This document shows, one piece after another, positions 34,520 to 41,709 of a DNA stretch of 64,000 nt. The notes under the pieces were generated by a model, which was given only the letters and a program-made list of their open reading frames with translations, had not been told where the DNA came from and made no database searches. The first letter of the stretch is position 1; each line of letters begins with the position of its first letter. Source of the DNA: Terrimonas pollutisoli (GTDB lineage: Bacteria > Bacteroidota > Bacteroidia > Chitinophagales > Chitinophagaceae); assembly GCF_029360765.1 (NCBI RefSeq), contig NZ_JARKNA010000022.1, forward strand, positions 24,962 through 88,961. The letters run 5' to 3'. The translations under genes and the position numbers were made by a program.

Positions 34520-34557
34520 ACGAAGTTCAAAGAGATCACTACGATTTTCAAACAATT
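34520..34557. promoter_or_regulatory. Tandem 21-bp direct repeat, operator site C
   Basis: ACGAAGTTCAAAGAGAT (34520-34536) and ACGATTTTCAAACAATT (34541-34557), offset by 21 bp, share the CGA-nnn-TCAAA core of sites A and B. The site lies in the 349-bp gap 34338-34686 between divergent AraC and Crp/Fnr genes. Apart from this operator I see no gene or RNA in that gap; it must also hold both promoters. Confidence 0.62.
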
Positions 34558-34686
34558 GACCTGCACCCCGGGTTATGGATAGAAGGATATATTTTTCCAT
34601 GACCTTTTATTTCATTTTTCGGAGATAATTATTTCCGTTCAATGGAGAGTTTTTAGAGATATTTGTTATTTGATATTTTTTATTAA

Positions 34687-35307
34687 ATGAAACCTACTCT
34701 TTCACAGGCTACCGTTGAATCGTTGCTGAGTTACTTTGACCACTTGATACCACTGGACAAAGAGGAAAAAGAACTGGTTGCTACAAAATTTCAACCACGA
34801 CTTTATCGTAAACGTCAGTACGTATTACAGGAGGGAGACGTCTGCACTCAATTTTATTTCGTGGTTCGGGGCTGTTTAAAAATGTATAAGATAGATGAGC
34901 AGGGAAACATACATATCCTGCAATTTGCGGCTGAAAATTATTGGATCAATGATCTGGGAAGTTTTCATAGCCTAAAACCTTCAGCGCTGAATATTGACGC
35001 ATTGGAAGATACCGTTGTATTACAGATTAGCCGTGACGACTTAATCTCCCTTTACCTGGCAGCGCCAAAGTTTGACCGGATTTTTCGGGTGCTGCTCGAA
35101 AACAGTTTTGTCCGCTTACAGGAACGATTGTTGCAAAACATCAGCTCGACTGCTGAGGAGCGGTACCAATCATTTCTTGATCTCTATCCTCATTTGGCGA
35201 ATCGTCTTTCACAGGTACAAATTGCCTCTTTCCTGGTCATTACGCCGGAGTTTTTGAGCCGCCTGAGAAACAGGAGGACTAAGGCGTCAAAGCCTTCAAA
35301 ATCTTAA
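34687..35307 (+). CDS. Crp/Fnr-family transcriptional regulator
   Basis: A 206-residue regulator with a cyclic-nucleotide-binding-like beta-roll (LYRKRQYVLQEGDVCTQFYF, then VVRGCLKMYKIDEQGNIHIL) and a C-terminal winged helix (SQVQIASFLVITPEFLSRLR). No Cys cluster for oxygen sensing is present, so it is not a canonical FNR. The C-terminal tail is short and basic. It is divergent from the AraC gene and may control the F420-reductase-like gene that follows 102 bases downstream, where a dyad is found at 35366-35383. Confidence 0.87.
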   Translation: MKPTLSQATVESLLSYFDHLIPLDKEEKELVATKFQPRLYRKRQYVLQEGDVCTQFYFVVRGCLKMYKIDEQGNIHILQFAAENYWINDLGSFHSLKPSALNIDALEDTVVLQISRDDLISLYLAAPKFDRIFRVLLENSFVRLQERLLQNISSTAEERYQSFLDLYPHLANRLSQVQIASFLVITPEFLSRLRNRRTKASKPSKS

Positions 35308-35365
35308 ACTACATCAAGACTATTTCTTAAACAAGGTCATTGGACCACTCTTACTTGTTATCGGA

Positions 35366-35383
35366 GATTTGTACTCACAAATC
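35366..35383. promoter_or_regulatory. 7-bp dyad upstream of the F420-reductase-like gene
   Basis: GATTTGT-actc-ACAAATC, a perfect 7-bp inverted repeat 26 bases before the start codon. Its size and TTTGT/ACAAA half-sites are compatible with a Crp/Fnr-family operator, and a Crp/Fnr gene lies immediately upstream. The assignment is inference. Confidence 0.4.
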
Positions 35384-35409
35384 AATCATTACAATTAAAA
35401 GAAATAGTT

Positions 35410-36072
35410 ATGTCACAGGTAAATTCAAACAAATCGAAAGTTGCAGTTATAGGACTGGGTAATATTGGCAAGACTGTTGCAGCCAACCTGGTAAAAGGCA
35501 ATCGTGCTGTTATCATCGCTGATCGTAAGCTGGAAAAAGCAAAAGAGTTTTCACAAAAATTGGGGAGCTTAGCTCTGCCAATGGAAATTCCTGCGGCCAT
35601 CAAAGAAGCAGATATCATTATACTGGCCATTTGGTTCGCTGCCGTCAAAGAAGTGCTGAAACAATATGCTTCCGGGCTTGAGGGAAAAATTATCGTTGAT
35701 CCTTCTAACCCCATAGCACCTGATGAAAATGGAGGATTCAAAAAAATAATTGGTGAAAAGGAATCGGCCGGTCAGGTTCTTTCTGCTCTTGTTCCTAAGG
35801 ATGCAAAACTTGTTAAAGCGCTGGGAGCACTAGGTGTTGCTTCCCTCGCAAGTGCGGCTTTCCAAAAACCTGAACACGCCGTTCTCTTCTATGCGACAGA
35901 TGATACCAGTATTAATGAAGAAATTGAAGCATTGATCCGTGATAATGGGTTTGAGCCTGTTCGTATTGGTGGTCTTGATCAATCTATTCGCATCGAAGTT
36001 TTTGGGGACCTGCATGAATTTGGTGCACTTGGCAAAACGGTTACGCTGTCTGAAGCGAAGGAAAAGTTATAA
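35410..36072 (+). CDS. NADPH-dependent F420 reductase-like oxidoreductase
   Basis: A 220-residue Rossmann-fold protein. The dinucleotide-binding loop is VAVIGLGNIGKTVAANL near the N-terminus, and ADIIILAIWFAAVKEVL follows in the position of the second strand. It matches the NADP-oxidoreductase, coenzyme F420-dependent family. Bacteroidota do not normally make F420, so the protein probably uses NADPH with another acceptor. It begins a plus-strand run with two SnoaL-like genes. Confidence 0.82.
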   Translation: MSQVNSNKSKVAVIGLGNIGKTVAANLVKGNRAVIIADRKLEKAKEFSQKLGSLALPMEIPAAIKEADIIILAIWFAAVKEVLKQYASGLEGKIIVDPSNPIAPDENGGFKKIIGEKESAGQVLSALVPKDAKLVKALGALGVASLASAAFQKPEHAVLFYATDDTSINEEIEALIRDNGFEPVRIGGLDQSIRIEVFGDLHEFGALGKTVTLSEAKEKL

Positions 36073-36107
36073 CGCAGCAACATTTGATACCTAAACACGA
36101 AATTATT

Positions 36108-36527
36108 ATGGCAACAGAAAACAACAAACAACTAATCAACCGTTTTGTAGAGTTTATCAATACTGCTAGTGAACAACTTGCCGGTGAACTTATCAGCCCG
36201 GATGCAGTATTTCATGTACCCGGGCAACCTGAGCCGATGCGTGGTCCGGCTGGTTATCTCGCCATTATTGAAATGATGCGAAGCGGTTTCCCTGATATTC
36301 AATGGACAATTGAAGATAGTGTGGCCGACGGCGACAAAGTTGCTGCACGTTTCAGTATGCGTGGGACACATAAAGGTCCTTTTTTCGGCGTTTCACCAAC
36401 AGGAAAGTCAATTAAAGTTCAAGCCATAAATTTCTATCGCTTTTCCAATGGGCAAATTGTTGAAGAATATGGTCAGCCTGATATGCTTGGATTGTTCTAT
36501 CAGATTGGTGCAGCCCCTACAGCTTAA
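36108..36527 (+). CDS. SnoaL-like ester cyclase family protein
   Basis: A 139-residue NTF2-like protein taken from MATENNKQLINRFVEFINTA; an upstream TTG at 36084 is less likely as a start. The family signature is FHVPGQPEPMRGPAGYLAII and FPDIQWTIEDSVADGDKVAA with the C-terminal FYRFSNGQIVEEYGQPDM. SnoaL relatives cyclise polyketides or hydrolyse small compounds; the substrate is not known here. It lies 35 bases after the F420-reductase-like gene and is probably co-transcribed. Confidence 0.85.
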   Translation: MATENNKQLINRFVEFINTASEQLAGELISPDAVFHVPGQPEPMRGPAGYLAIIEMMRSGFPDIQWTIEDSVADGDKVAARFSMRGTHKGPFFGVSPTGKSIKVQAINFYRFSNGQIVEEYGQPDMLGLFYQIGAAPTA

Positions 36528-36560
36528 AAGCACATCTCATCACAATTAAACAATAATTAA

Positions 36561-37145
36561 ATGAAACAGAAAAACTTAAAATCACTGCTAACCGCTTTTG
36601 GACTTATAGCCACTTTAGGCATTCTCCAAAGCTGTCAACAGCCCACTTCTTCAGATGTTTCAACAGACAATATTGATAGCTTAAAACAAGTTGCAATGCA
36701 ACTGGTCGCATCTAACGACAGTATCGCAAGGCATTTAAAGATATTTGATGAACTGGATTTTGACGTATTCAGCAATCAGAAGTGGGACAGGTTAAAGGAA
36801 AGTCATGCACAGGATATAAAAGTGTATTGGCCCGACGGACATGTAACGGAAGGCATCAGTGTTCACATTGAGGATCTGAAAAAACTTTTTATACATGCAC
36901 CAGATACGAGGATCAAAGAACATCCCATCAAATTTGGTTCGGGCAATTATACATTAGTAACAGGAGTATTTGAAGGCACTTTCACTAAACCCATGCCGAT
37001 TGGAGATGGAAAATTTATTCAACCCACCGGCAAGACTTTTAAAATGCCAATGGCAACAGTGGGTATTTGGGAAAATGGCGTTATGAAAGAAGAGCACCTG
37101 TTCTGGGACAATCAGACCTATGCAAAACAAATAGGACTGCAATAA
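36561..37145 (+). CDS. SnoaL-like lipoprotein
   Basis: A 194-residue exported relative of the preceding gene's product. The signal ends with GILQSCQQPTSSD, which fits a lipoprotein with the lipidated Cys at about 25. The body has the NTF2/SnoaL layout (FSNQKWDRLKESHAQDIKVY, WPDGHVTEGISVHIEDLKKL, and FKMPMATVGIWENGVMKEEH). It is 33 bases downstream of the cytoplasmic SnoaL gene. Function is unknown; it probably acts on the periplasmic side of the outer membrane. Confidence 0.8.
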   Translation: MKQKNLKSLLTAFGLIATLGILQSCQQPTSSDVSTDNIDSLKQVAMQLVASNDSIARHLKIFDELDFDVFSNQKWDRLKESHAQDIKVYWPDGHVTEGISVHIEDLKKLFIHAPDTRIKEHPIKFGSGNYTLVTGVFEGTFTKPMPIGDGKFIQPTGKTFKMPMATVGIWENGVMKEEHLFWDNQTYAKQIGLQ

Positions 37146-37305
37146 GTGAAAAACGGCAGAGGATACAAATGCTGTATCCTTCTTGCTTAATCCACGTTAC
37201 ATTTGGCAATGAGTAGTTTCTTTCATATTCGAACAAACAGGTCATCTTAAAAGGCCGGTTGGATAGTTTTAGTTTCCATTCTTATCTTACGCAAAAATCT
37301 GCAAT

Positions 37306-37980
37306 ATGAAAAGATTGCTATTGGTAGCATGCAGTGTATTAATGACCGGCTCAATGAGCTTGTATGCACAGTTCAAATTGGATAAAAACAAATTGGAGGC
37401 AGTTAATGTATTTCTATCAATTGAAAAGCTAAAGGGCAAAGAGGTAATAAAGGTTGTAAAAGATTCTACGGTGACAGATTTTGATGAACCCACTTTCGCC
37501 AAACTAAAAGACATCGACTTCAACAGTGGCACTATTGAAGTAAAGGTACTCAGCCGGCTTCTTCCCAATGCCCCGGCCCAGGCAAGAGGGTTTATTGGAA
37601 TTGCTTTTAGGGTAAATGACAGTAACTCAAAATTTGAAAGCATCTATATCCGCCCGACGAATGGAAGAGCCAACAATCAGCTACGAAGAAACCATTCCAT
37701 TCAATATTTTTCTTACCCGGATTATAAATTTGACCGACTTAGAAAGGAAGCTCCCGGCGAATATGAATCGTATGCTGATATGGGATTAGATGAATGGATT
37801 AAATTGAAAATTGTGGTACTGGACAGCCAGGCAAAACTTTTTATTAACGATAGTAAGCAGCCGTCTCTTATCGTAAATGATTTGAAACATGGAGCAATGT
37901 CTCCGGGAACGATTGGGCTATGGGTGGATGTCGGGACAGAAGGTTTCTTTTCTGATTTAAAAATTCAAAAGAGCAAGTGA
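37306..37980 (+). CDS. Secreted LamG-like (concanavalin A fold) protein
   Basis: A 224-residue protein with a Sec signal (KRLLLVACSVLMTGSMSLYA). The mature protein has the beta-sandwich pattern of concanavalin A-like lectin/glucanase domains (DFNSGTIEVKVLSR, RGFIGIAFRVNDSNSKFESI, EWIKLKIVVLDSQAKLFIND and the ending MSPGTIGLWVDVGTEGFFSD). Such proteins bind or cleave carbohydrate; catalytic residues cannot be assigned. A terminator follows at 38001-38053. The 160-bp gap before it shows nothing else. Confidence 0.75.
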   Translation: MKRLLLVACSVLMTGSMSLYAQFKLDKNKLEAVNVFLSIEKLKGKEVIKVVKDSTVTDFDEPTFAKLKDIDFNSGTIEVKVLSRLLPNAPAQARGFIGIAFRVNDSNSKFESIYIRPTNGRANNQLRRNHSIQYFSYPDYKFDRLRKEAPGEYESYADMGLDEWIKLKIVVLDSQAKLFINDSKQPSLIVNDLKHGAMSPGTIGLWVDVGTEGFFSDLKIQKSK

Positions 37981-38000
37981 TGCCTCATAGTGGCGTAAAT

Positions 38001-38053
38001 AAAAGCCGTGTTCGCTGAAACAATACCAGCATCCATTTTATCCGGCTTTTTTA
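38001..38053 (+). terminator. Terminator of the LamG-like gene
   Basis: AAAAGCCG (38001-38008) pairs with CGGCTTTT (38043-38050) around a 34-base loop that contains a small inner GCTG/CAGC stem. It runs into TTTTTTAA on the plus strand. It lies 20 bases after the LamG-like gene and 18 bases before the mnmH start. Confidence 0.65.
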
Positions 38054-38070
38054 ATACCTAACTTCGTAAT

Positions 38071-39189
38071 CTGGCAATTGAAAAATTACATATTGACCGT
38101 TTCCTGGAGCTCGCAAAAACATTTCCTGTCCTCGATGTTCGTTCGCCGGGAGAATATAATCATGCACATATACCCGGTGCTTATAATCTCCCCCTGTTTA
38201 GTGATGAGGAAAGAAAAATAGTAGGTACCGCCTACAAGCAACAAAGCAGGGAAGTAGCTATCAAGTTGGGCCTCGATTTCTTTGGCCCTAAAATGCGGCC
38301 AATAGTGGAATATGTTGAATCATTGACTGCTTCGCTGTCAGCGGCTCCTGGGGCAAAGCCCGTATTGGTGCATTGCTGGCGGGGTGGCATGCGCAGTGCC
38401 GGTGTTGCCTGGTTGCTGGATCTGTATGGGTTTAAAGTGTATACACTGGCCGGCGGTTACAAGAGTTATCGCCACTGGATCATCGAAACATTTTCTTTTC
38501 CTTTTTCTTTCCGTATACTCGGTGGTTATACTGGATCCGGTAAAACACATGTATTGGAGGAGTTGAAGAAAAAAGGAGAGGCTGTTATTAATCTGGAAAA
38601 ACTGGCTTGTCATAAAGGTTCGGCCTTTGGTAATATCGGGATGCCTAAACAACCTACACAGGAAATGTTTGAAAACCTGTTGGGCCATGAATTAAGAGCT
38701 TGTATAGAAAGGGATGTGGTATCGGATGGTAACGGCAGGTTTCATACTGCGTCGTTATCACTGAACCAGCAGGATCATATTTGGCTGGAAGATGAGAGCC
38801 AGCGGATAGGCGACCTGAATATTCCCCATACCTTATGGAACAGCATGTGGCAATCACCGCTTCTTTTTATTACCATTCCTTTTGAAGAGCGGTTGAAGCA
38901 CATAGTAGAGGAATACGGACAACTGGACCAGGAAAAAATGATCAATGCTATAACGCGGATAAAAAAAAGGCTGGGCGGGCTGGAAACGAAAACCGCCCTG
39001 CAAAGCCTGGCCGCAGGAGATATTGAATCCTGCTTCCGCATTTTGCTGAAGTACTACGATAAATTATATAATAAAGCGCTGGACAAACGCAATCAATCGA
39101 AGGCGCCGCTAACCAACCTGGATTGCCGTAACGTCAACGCTCCGTTGATTGCGGATAAGATAACAACACATGAATTGCTGGTAAAATGA
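38071..39189 (+). CDS. mnmH: tRNA 2-selenouridine synthase MnmH (SelU), CTG start
   Basis: A 372-residue protein. The N-terminal rhodanese domain includes PVLDVRSPGEYNHAHIPGAY and the active Cys in LVHCWRGGMRSAG (about 102). A P-loop follows (GGYTGSGKT, about 151-159). It replaces sulfur with selenium in the wobble uridine of tRNAs, using selenophosphate from SelD. No ATG exists between the in-frame stop at 38059 and the conserved N-terminus; the codon aligned with the usual initiator before AIEK is CTG at 38071. It overlaps selD by 4 bases (ATGA), so the two are translationally coupled. Confidence 0.85.
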   Translation: MAIEKLHIDRFLELAKTFPVLDVRSPGEYNHAHIPGAYNLPLFSDEERKIVGTAYKQQSREVAIKLGLDFFGPKMRPIVEYVESLTASLSAAPGAKPVLVHCWRGGMRSAGVAWLLDLYGFKVYTLAGGYKSYRHWIIETFSFPFSFRILGGYTGSGKTHVLEELKKKGEAVINLEKLACHKGSAFGNIGMPKQPTQEMFENLLGHELRACIERDVVSDGNGRFHTASLSLNQQDHIWLEDESQRIGDLNIPHTLWNSMWQSPLLFITIPFEERLKHIVEEYGQLDQEKMINAITRIKKRLGGLETKTALQSLAAGDIESCFRILLKYYDKLYNKALDKRNQSKAPLTNLDCRNVNAPLIADKITTHELLVK

Positions 39190-40268
39190 TGACAACAGAA
39201 GAAATAGTAAAGCTTACCCAATACTCACATGGCGCCGGCTGTGGATGCAAACTCTCACCAAAAGTGCTGGAAGAAATATTGTCAGGCAGTTTGGCTTTAC
39301 CCGATAATAAAAATTTATTGGTCGGCAATCATAGTAAAGATGATGCCGCGGTGTATGATATGGGTAACGGTACAGCGTTAATATCCACTACTGATTTTTT
39401 TATGCCGGTGGTGGATGATCCGTTTGAATTCGGGCGGATAGCGGCGGCGAATGCCATTAGCGATGTATATGCGATGGGTGGCACGCCGCTGCTGGCGATA
39501 GCTATCCTGGGCTGGCCCGTCAATAAACTTTCTCCCCATATTGCCAAACATGTGATTGAAGGTGGAAAAAGTATTTGTGCCGAAGCGGGCATCCCCCTTG
39601 CCGGCGGGCATAGTATTGATTCGCCGGAACCGATTTTCGGACTGGCCGTAAATGGAATCGTTGCTACCAGCCACATCAAACAAAACAATACCGCAAAAGC
39701 AGGTGATTCATTTTATCTCACCAAACCATTGGGCGTTGGCATCTTAACTACGGCTGAAAAAAAGGGATTACTAAAACAAGAACATTTCGGCACTGCCGCC
39801 AAACAAATGATGCAATTAAATAAAGCAGGAGAGGCGCTGGGGAAGATAAAAGGTGTATCGGCTATGACCGATGTAACGGGTTTTGGCTTGTTGGGCCACT
39901 TAACCGAAATGGCTGAAGGAAGTAACCTGACAGCCGTCATTCCTGATACCAGCATTGTGCCACTTATCAATAACGATCTTGAGTATTATATAAGTCATCA
40001 ATGTGTGCCCGGTGGCACCAAACGCAATTGGGATAGTTATGGAGATAAGATTGCTATCAATGCCGAAGCGGCAAAAATCGAAATCATAAAAAATATTTTA
40101 GCTGATCCGCAAACCAGTGGTGGGTTGTTGATTGCTGTTGATCCAAAAGCCGCCAATGAAGTGGAATCATTGCTGAAGGAATATGACCTGGAAAAACATC
40201 TTGCCCCGATAGGGTATTTTAAGGAAAGGGAAGTGGTGAGTGTTTTGGTGGGTAGTGTTGAAAGCTGA
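39186..40268 (+). CDS. selD: Selenide, water dikinase (selenophosphate synthase)
   Basis: A 360-residue SelD, which makes selenophosphate from selenide and ATP. The N-terminal active-site loop is HGAGCGCKLSP, with Cys19, Cys21 and Lys22 in the positions of the E. coli catalytic residues; it is the Cys form, with no in-frame UGA. Metal and ATP sites include STTDFFMPVVDDPFEFGRIA and GGHSIDSPEPIFG, and MTDVTGFGLLGHLTEMA. It overlaps mnmH by 4 bases. The two genes explain a tRNA-selenouridine pathway; no selA or selB is in the window. Confidence 0.95.
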   Translation: MMTTEEIVKLTQYSHGAGCGCKLSPKVLEEILSGSLALPDNKNLLVGNHSKDDAAVYDMGNGTALISTTDFFMPVVDDPFEFGRIAAANAISDVYAMGGTPLLAIAILGWPVNKLSPHIAKHVIEGGKSICAEAGIPLAGGHSIDSPEPIFGLAVNGIVATSHIKQNNTAKAGDSFYLTKPLGVGILTTAEKKGLLKQEHFGTAAKQMMQLNKAGEALGKIKGVSAMTDVTGFGLLGHLTEMAEGSNLTAVIPDTSIVPLINNDLEYYISHQCVPGGTKRNWDSYGDKIAINAEAAKIEIIKNILADPQTSGGLLIAVDPKAANEVESLLKEYDLEKHLAPIGYFKEREVVSVLVGSVES

Positions 40269-40409
40269 AAGCTGAAGCGACACAAGTTTATTTTTTCGAA
40301 AGATTGGAGAAAAGAAATAATAGCTTTTACATGTCGACAAGACAATAGCACAGCATACAATAAGGAGTCTGAGCAAGTTGGGCTTGACGGAAGTACAATC
40401 GGCAATTTT

Positions 40410-40439
40410 GCAAATCAATAACTATTTTTCTTGATTTGC
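40410..40439. repeat. 9-bp inverted repeat in the 5' leader of the 40482 gene
   Basis: GCAAATCAA (40410-40418) and TTGATTTGC (40431-40439) pair perfectly around a 12-base loop, 43 bases before the next start codon. There is no T tract after it, so it is more likely an operator or leader hairpin than a terminator. The remainder of the 213-bp gap after selD shows no gene. Confidence 0.4.
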
Positions 40440-40481
40440 CAGAACGTACGGCATAAATTTACGTGCTGTAGGCTATTTATT

Positions 40482-40988
40482 ATGGTACGTTACTCTCTGA
40501 CAATAGTAGGACTTTTAATTTGTCTTAATGTATTCAGTCAGCAAAAGTGTGACAGCACTTCTATTTCGCAAACTGATATGGATTTATTGCAGAAGTTCTG
40601 GATGGAATTTAAACACGCCGTAAATAAAAAGGACAAGAATAAACTTACGAGCCTTTGCCATTTTCCTTTTAATTGTGACTATTGTATTCTTGATTCTGTT
40701 AAACAAAGCGATAAGCTATATGTTAAAGTGACAAAAACAGAGTTTGATAAATCACAATACAAGATATTCTTCACAGAAAGGCTTTTGAAAGAAGTGAATA
40801 AATATAACCTGCCACAGGATATTTTTATTTTTCGGCTTTATTATAACACAATTGACAAAAAATGCTCTTATAGCTTCGGTTATGTCGCCAGAGAAGAAAA
40901 TGCACAACATCCAGGAAGGCAACACTTTTTTGACATTCAAAAAATAAATGGACAGTTTAAAATCATTTCAACTTGGACTATTCCTTAA
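40482..40988 (+). CDS. Hypothetical secreted protein
   Basis: A 168-residue protein read from MVRYSLTIVGLLICLNVFSQ, a good Sec signal; a longer frame from 40431 adds 17 unlikely residues. The mature protein has paired cysteines (LCHFPFNCDYC) and a basic, beta-rich body. No family is recognised, but the layout resembles the small NTF2-like secreted proteins common in Bacteroidota (FWMEFKHAVNKKDKNKLTSL). It stands alone after selD. Confidence 0.65.
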   Translation: MVRYSLTIVGLLICLNVFSQQKCDSTSISQTDMDLLQKFWMEFKHAVNKKDKNKLTSLCHFPFNCDYCILDSVKQSDKLYVKVTKTEFDKSQYKIFFTERLLKEVNKYNLPQDIFIFRLYYNTIDKKCSYSFGYVAREENAQHPGRQHFFDIQKINGQFKIISTWTIP

Positions 40989-41196
40989 AGACAAAAAGGC
41001 CAGATAAGTTTTATATGAAACTTTTATTTGAATGTAAATTGGATGAAGTGACAGTCTTCTAAAAAACTGGTCACACCTTTGCATCGCTGTGAATGGTTTA
41101 ATTTCTTCGCCCAAGGGGTTTAATATTTATAAACGGCAACTTCACAACTATTTTAAGACGGTGGGGTAGCAGGATGCGTGATGACAGGCGATTTTC

Positions 41197-41562
41197 CTAT
41201 TTCAGATTGTACTTTCTCAATAACGCATAAACAGGTTCAACAAGCAAAAGAGGATTGGCGTCAGGCTCTATCCCAAAATTTACATGTCCCTTTTTACAAG
41301 GGATCAGCAAAACAAAAAAATTACCATAGCGGATAATAAAATATTCAAGCCCGCCGCAGTCTATATTGCCCCGTTGCGAAGCAAGTTTGATTAATGTCGG
41401 GTTGACTAAAAGTTCTTCATATTTATCTGACTCATTGGAGCTGACATTCGTGATATTACTTCGCTGTTTCATGACAAGGCCATCATCGTCGTATACAGCT
41501 ATATACCGGATGTGTTCGGATATTTCGAACGATTCATTGATCAGTTGCTCTTTATCACTCAT
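41197..41562 (-). CDS. Hypothetical small protein, roadblock/LC7-like pattern
   Basis: A 121-residue cytoplasmic protein without a signal. The alternation of strand and helix (HIRYIAVYDDDGLVMKQRSN, then GGLEYFIIRYGNFFVLLIPC and HVNFGIEPDANPLL) resembles roadblock/LC7 or profilin-like small domains, but this is only a fold impression. No catalytic motif is seen. It stands between the 40482 gene and the second CPA1 antiporter. The preceding gap 40989-41196 holds no other ORF. Confidence 0.6.
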   Translation of the reverse strand: MSDKEQLINESFEISEHIRYIAVYDDDGLVMKQRSNITNVSSNESDKYEELLVNPTLIKLASQRGNIDCGGLEYFIIRYGNFFVLLIPCKKGHVNFGIEPDANPLLLVEPVYALLRKYNLK

Positions 41563-41630
41563 ATTTTTTCATTATTGTCTGGGTGGATTTTATCGAATCC
41601 TTTGAAACTCTTTCTGGTTTAGGGTTCTAA

Positions 41631-41668
41631 GCCCCATCTCCTTTGGAGAGGGGGGTGGGGGTGAGGTC
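41631..41668. repeat. CCCCATCTCCTTTGGAGAGG dispersed repeat
   Basis: GCCCCATCTCC-ttt-GGAGAG followed by GGGGGTGGGGGTGAGGTC. The inner CTCC/GGAG dyad and the G-rich tail match an intergenic repeat that I recognise from many Bacteroidota genomes. It lies between the hypothetical gene at 41562 and the antiporter end. Only one copy occurs in this window. Confidence 0.5.
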
Positions 41669-41709
41669 TTGATCGGCAAACATGGCCGGCTGTTACCCGG
41701 CATAAGTCA

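Noticed and set aside
39186..39260. A selenocysteine codon in selD
   Set aside because: The active-site loop reads GCGCK with Cys codons; there is no in-frame TGA.
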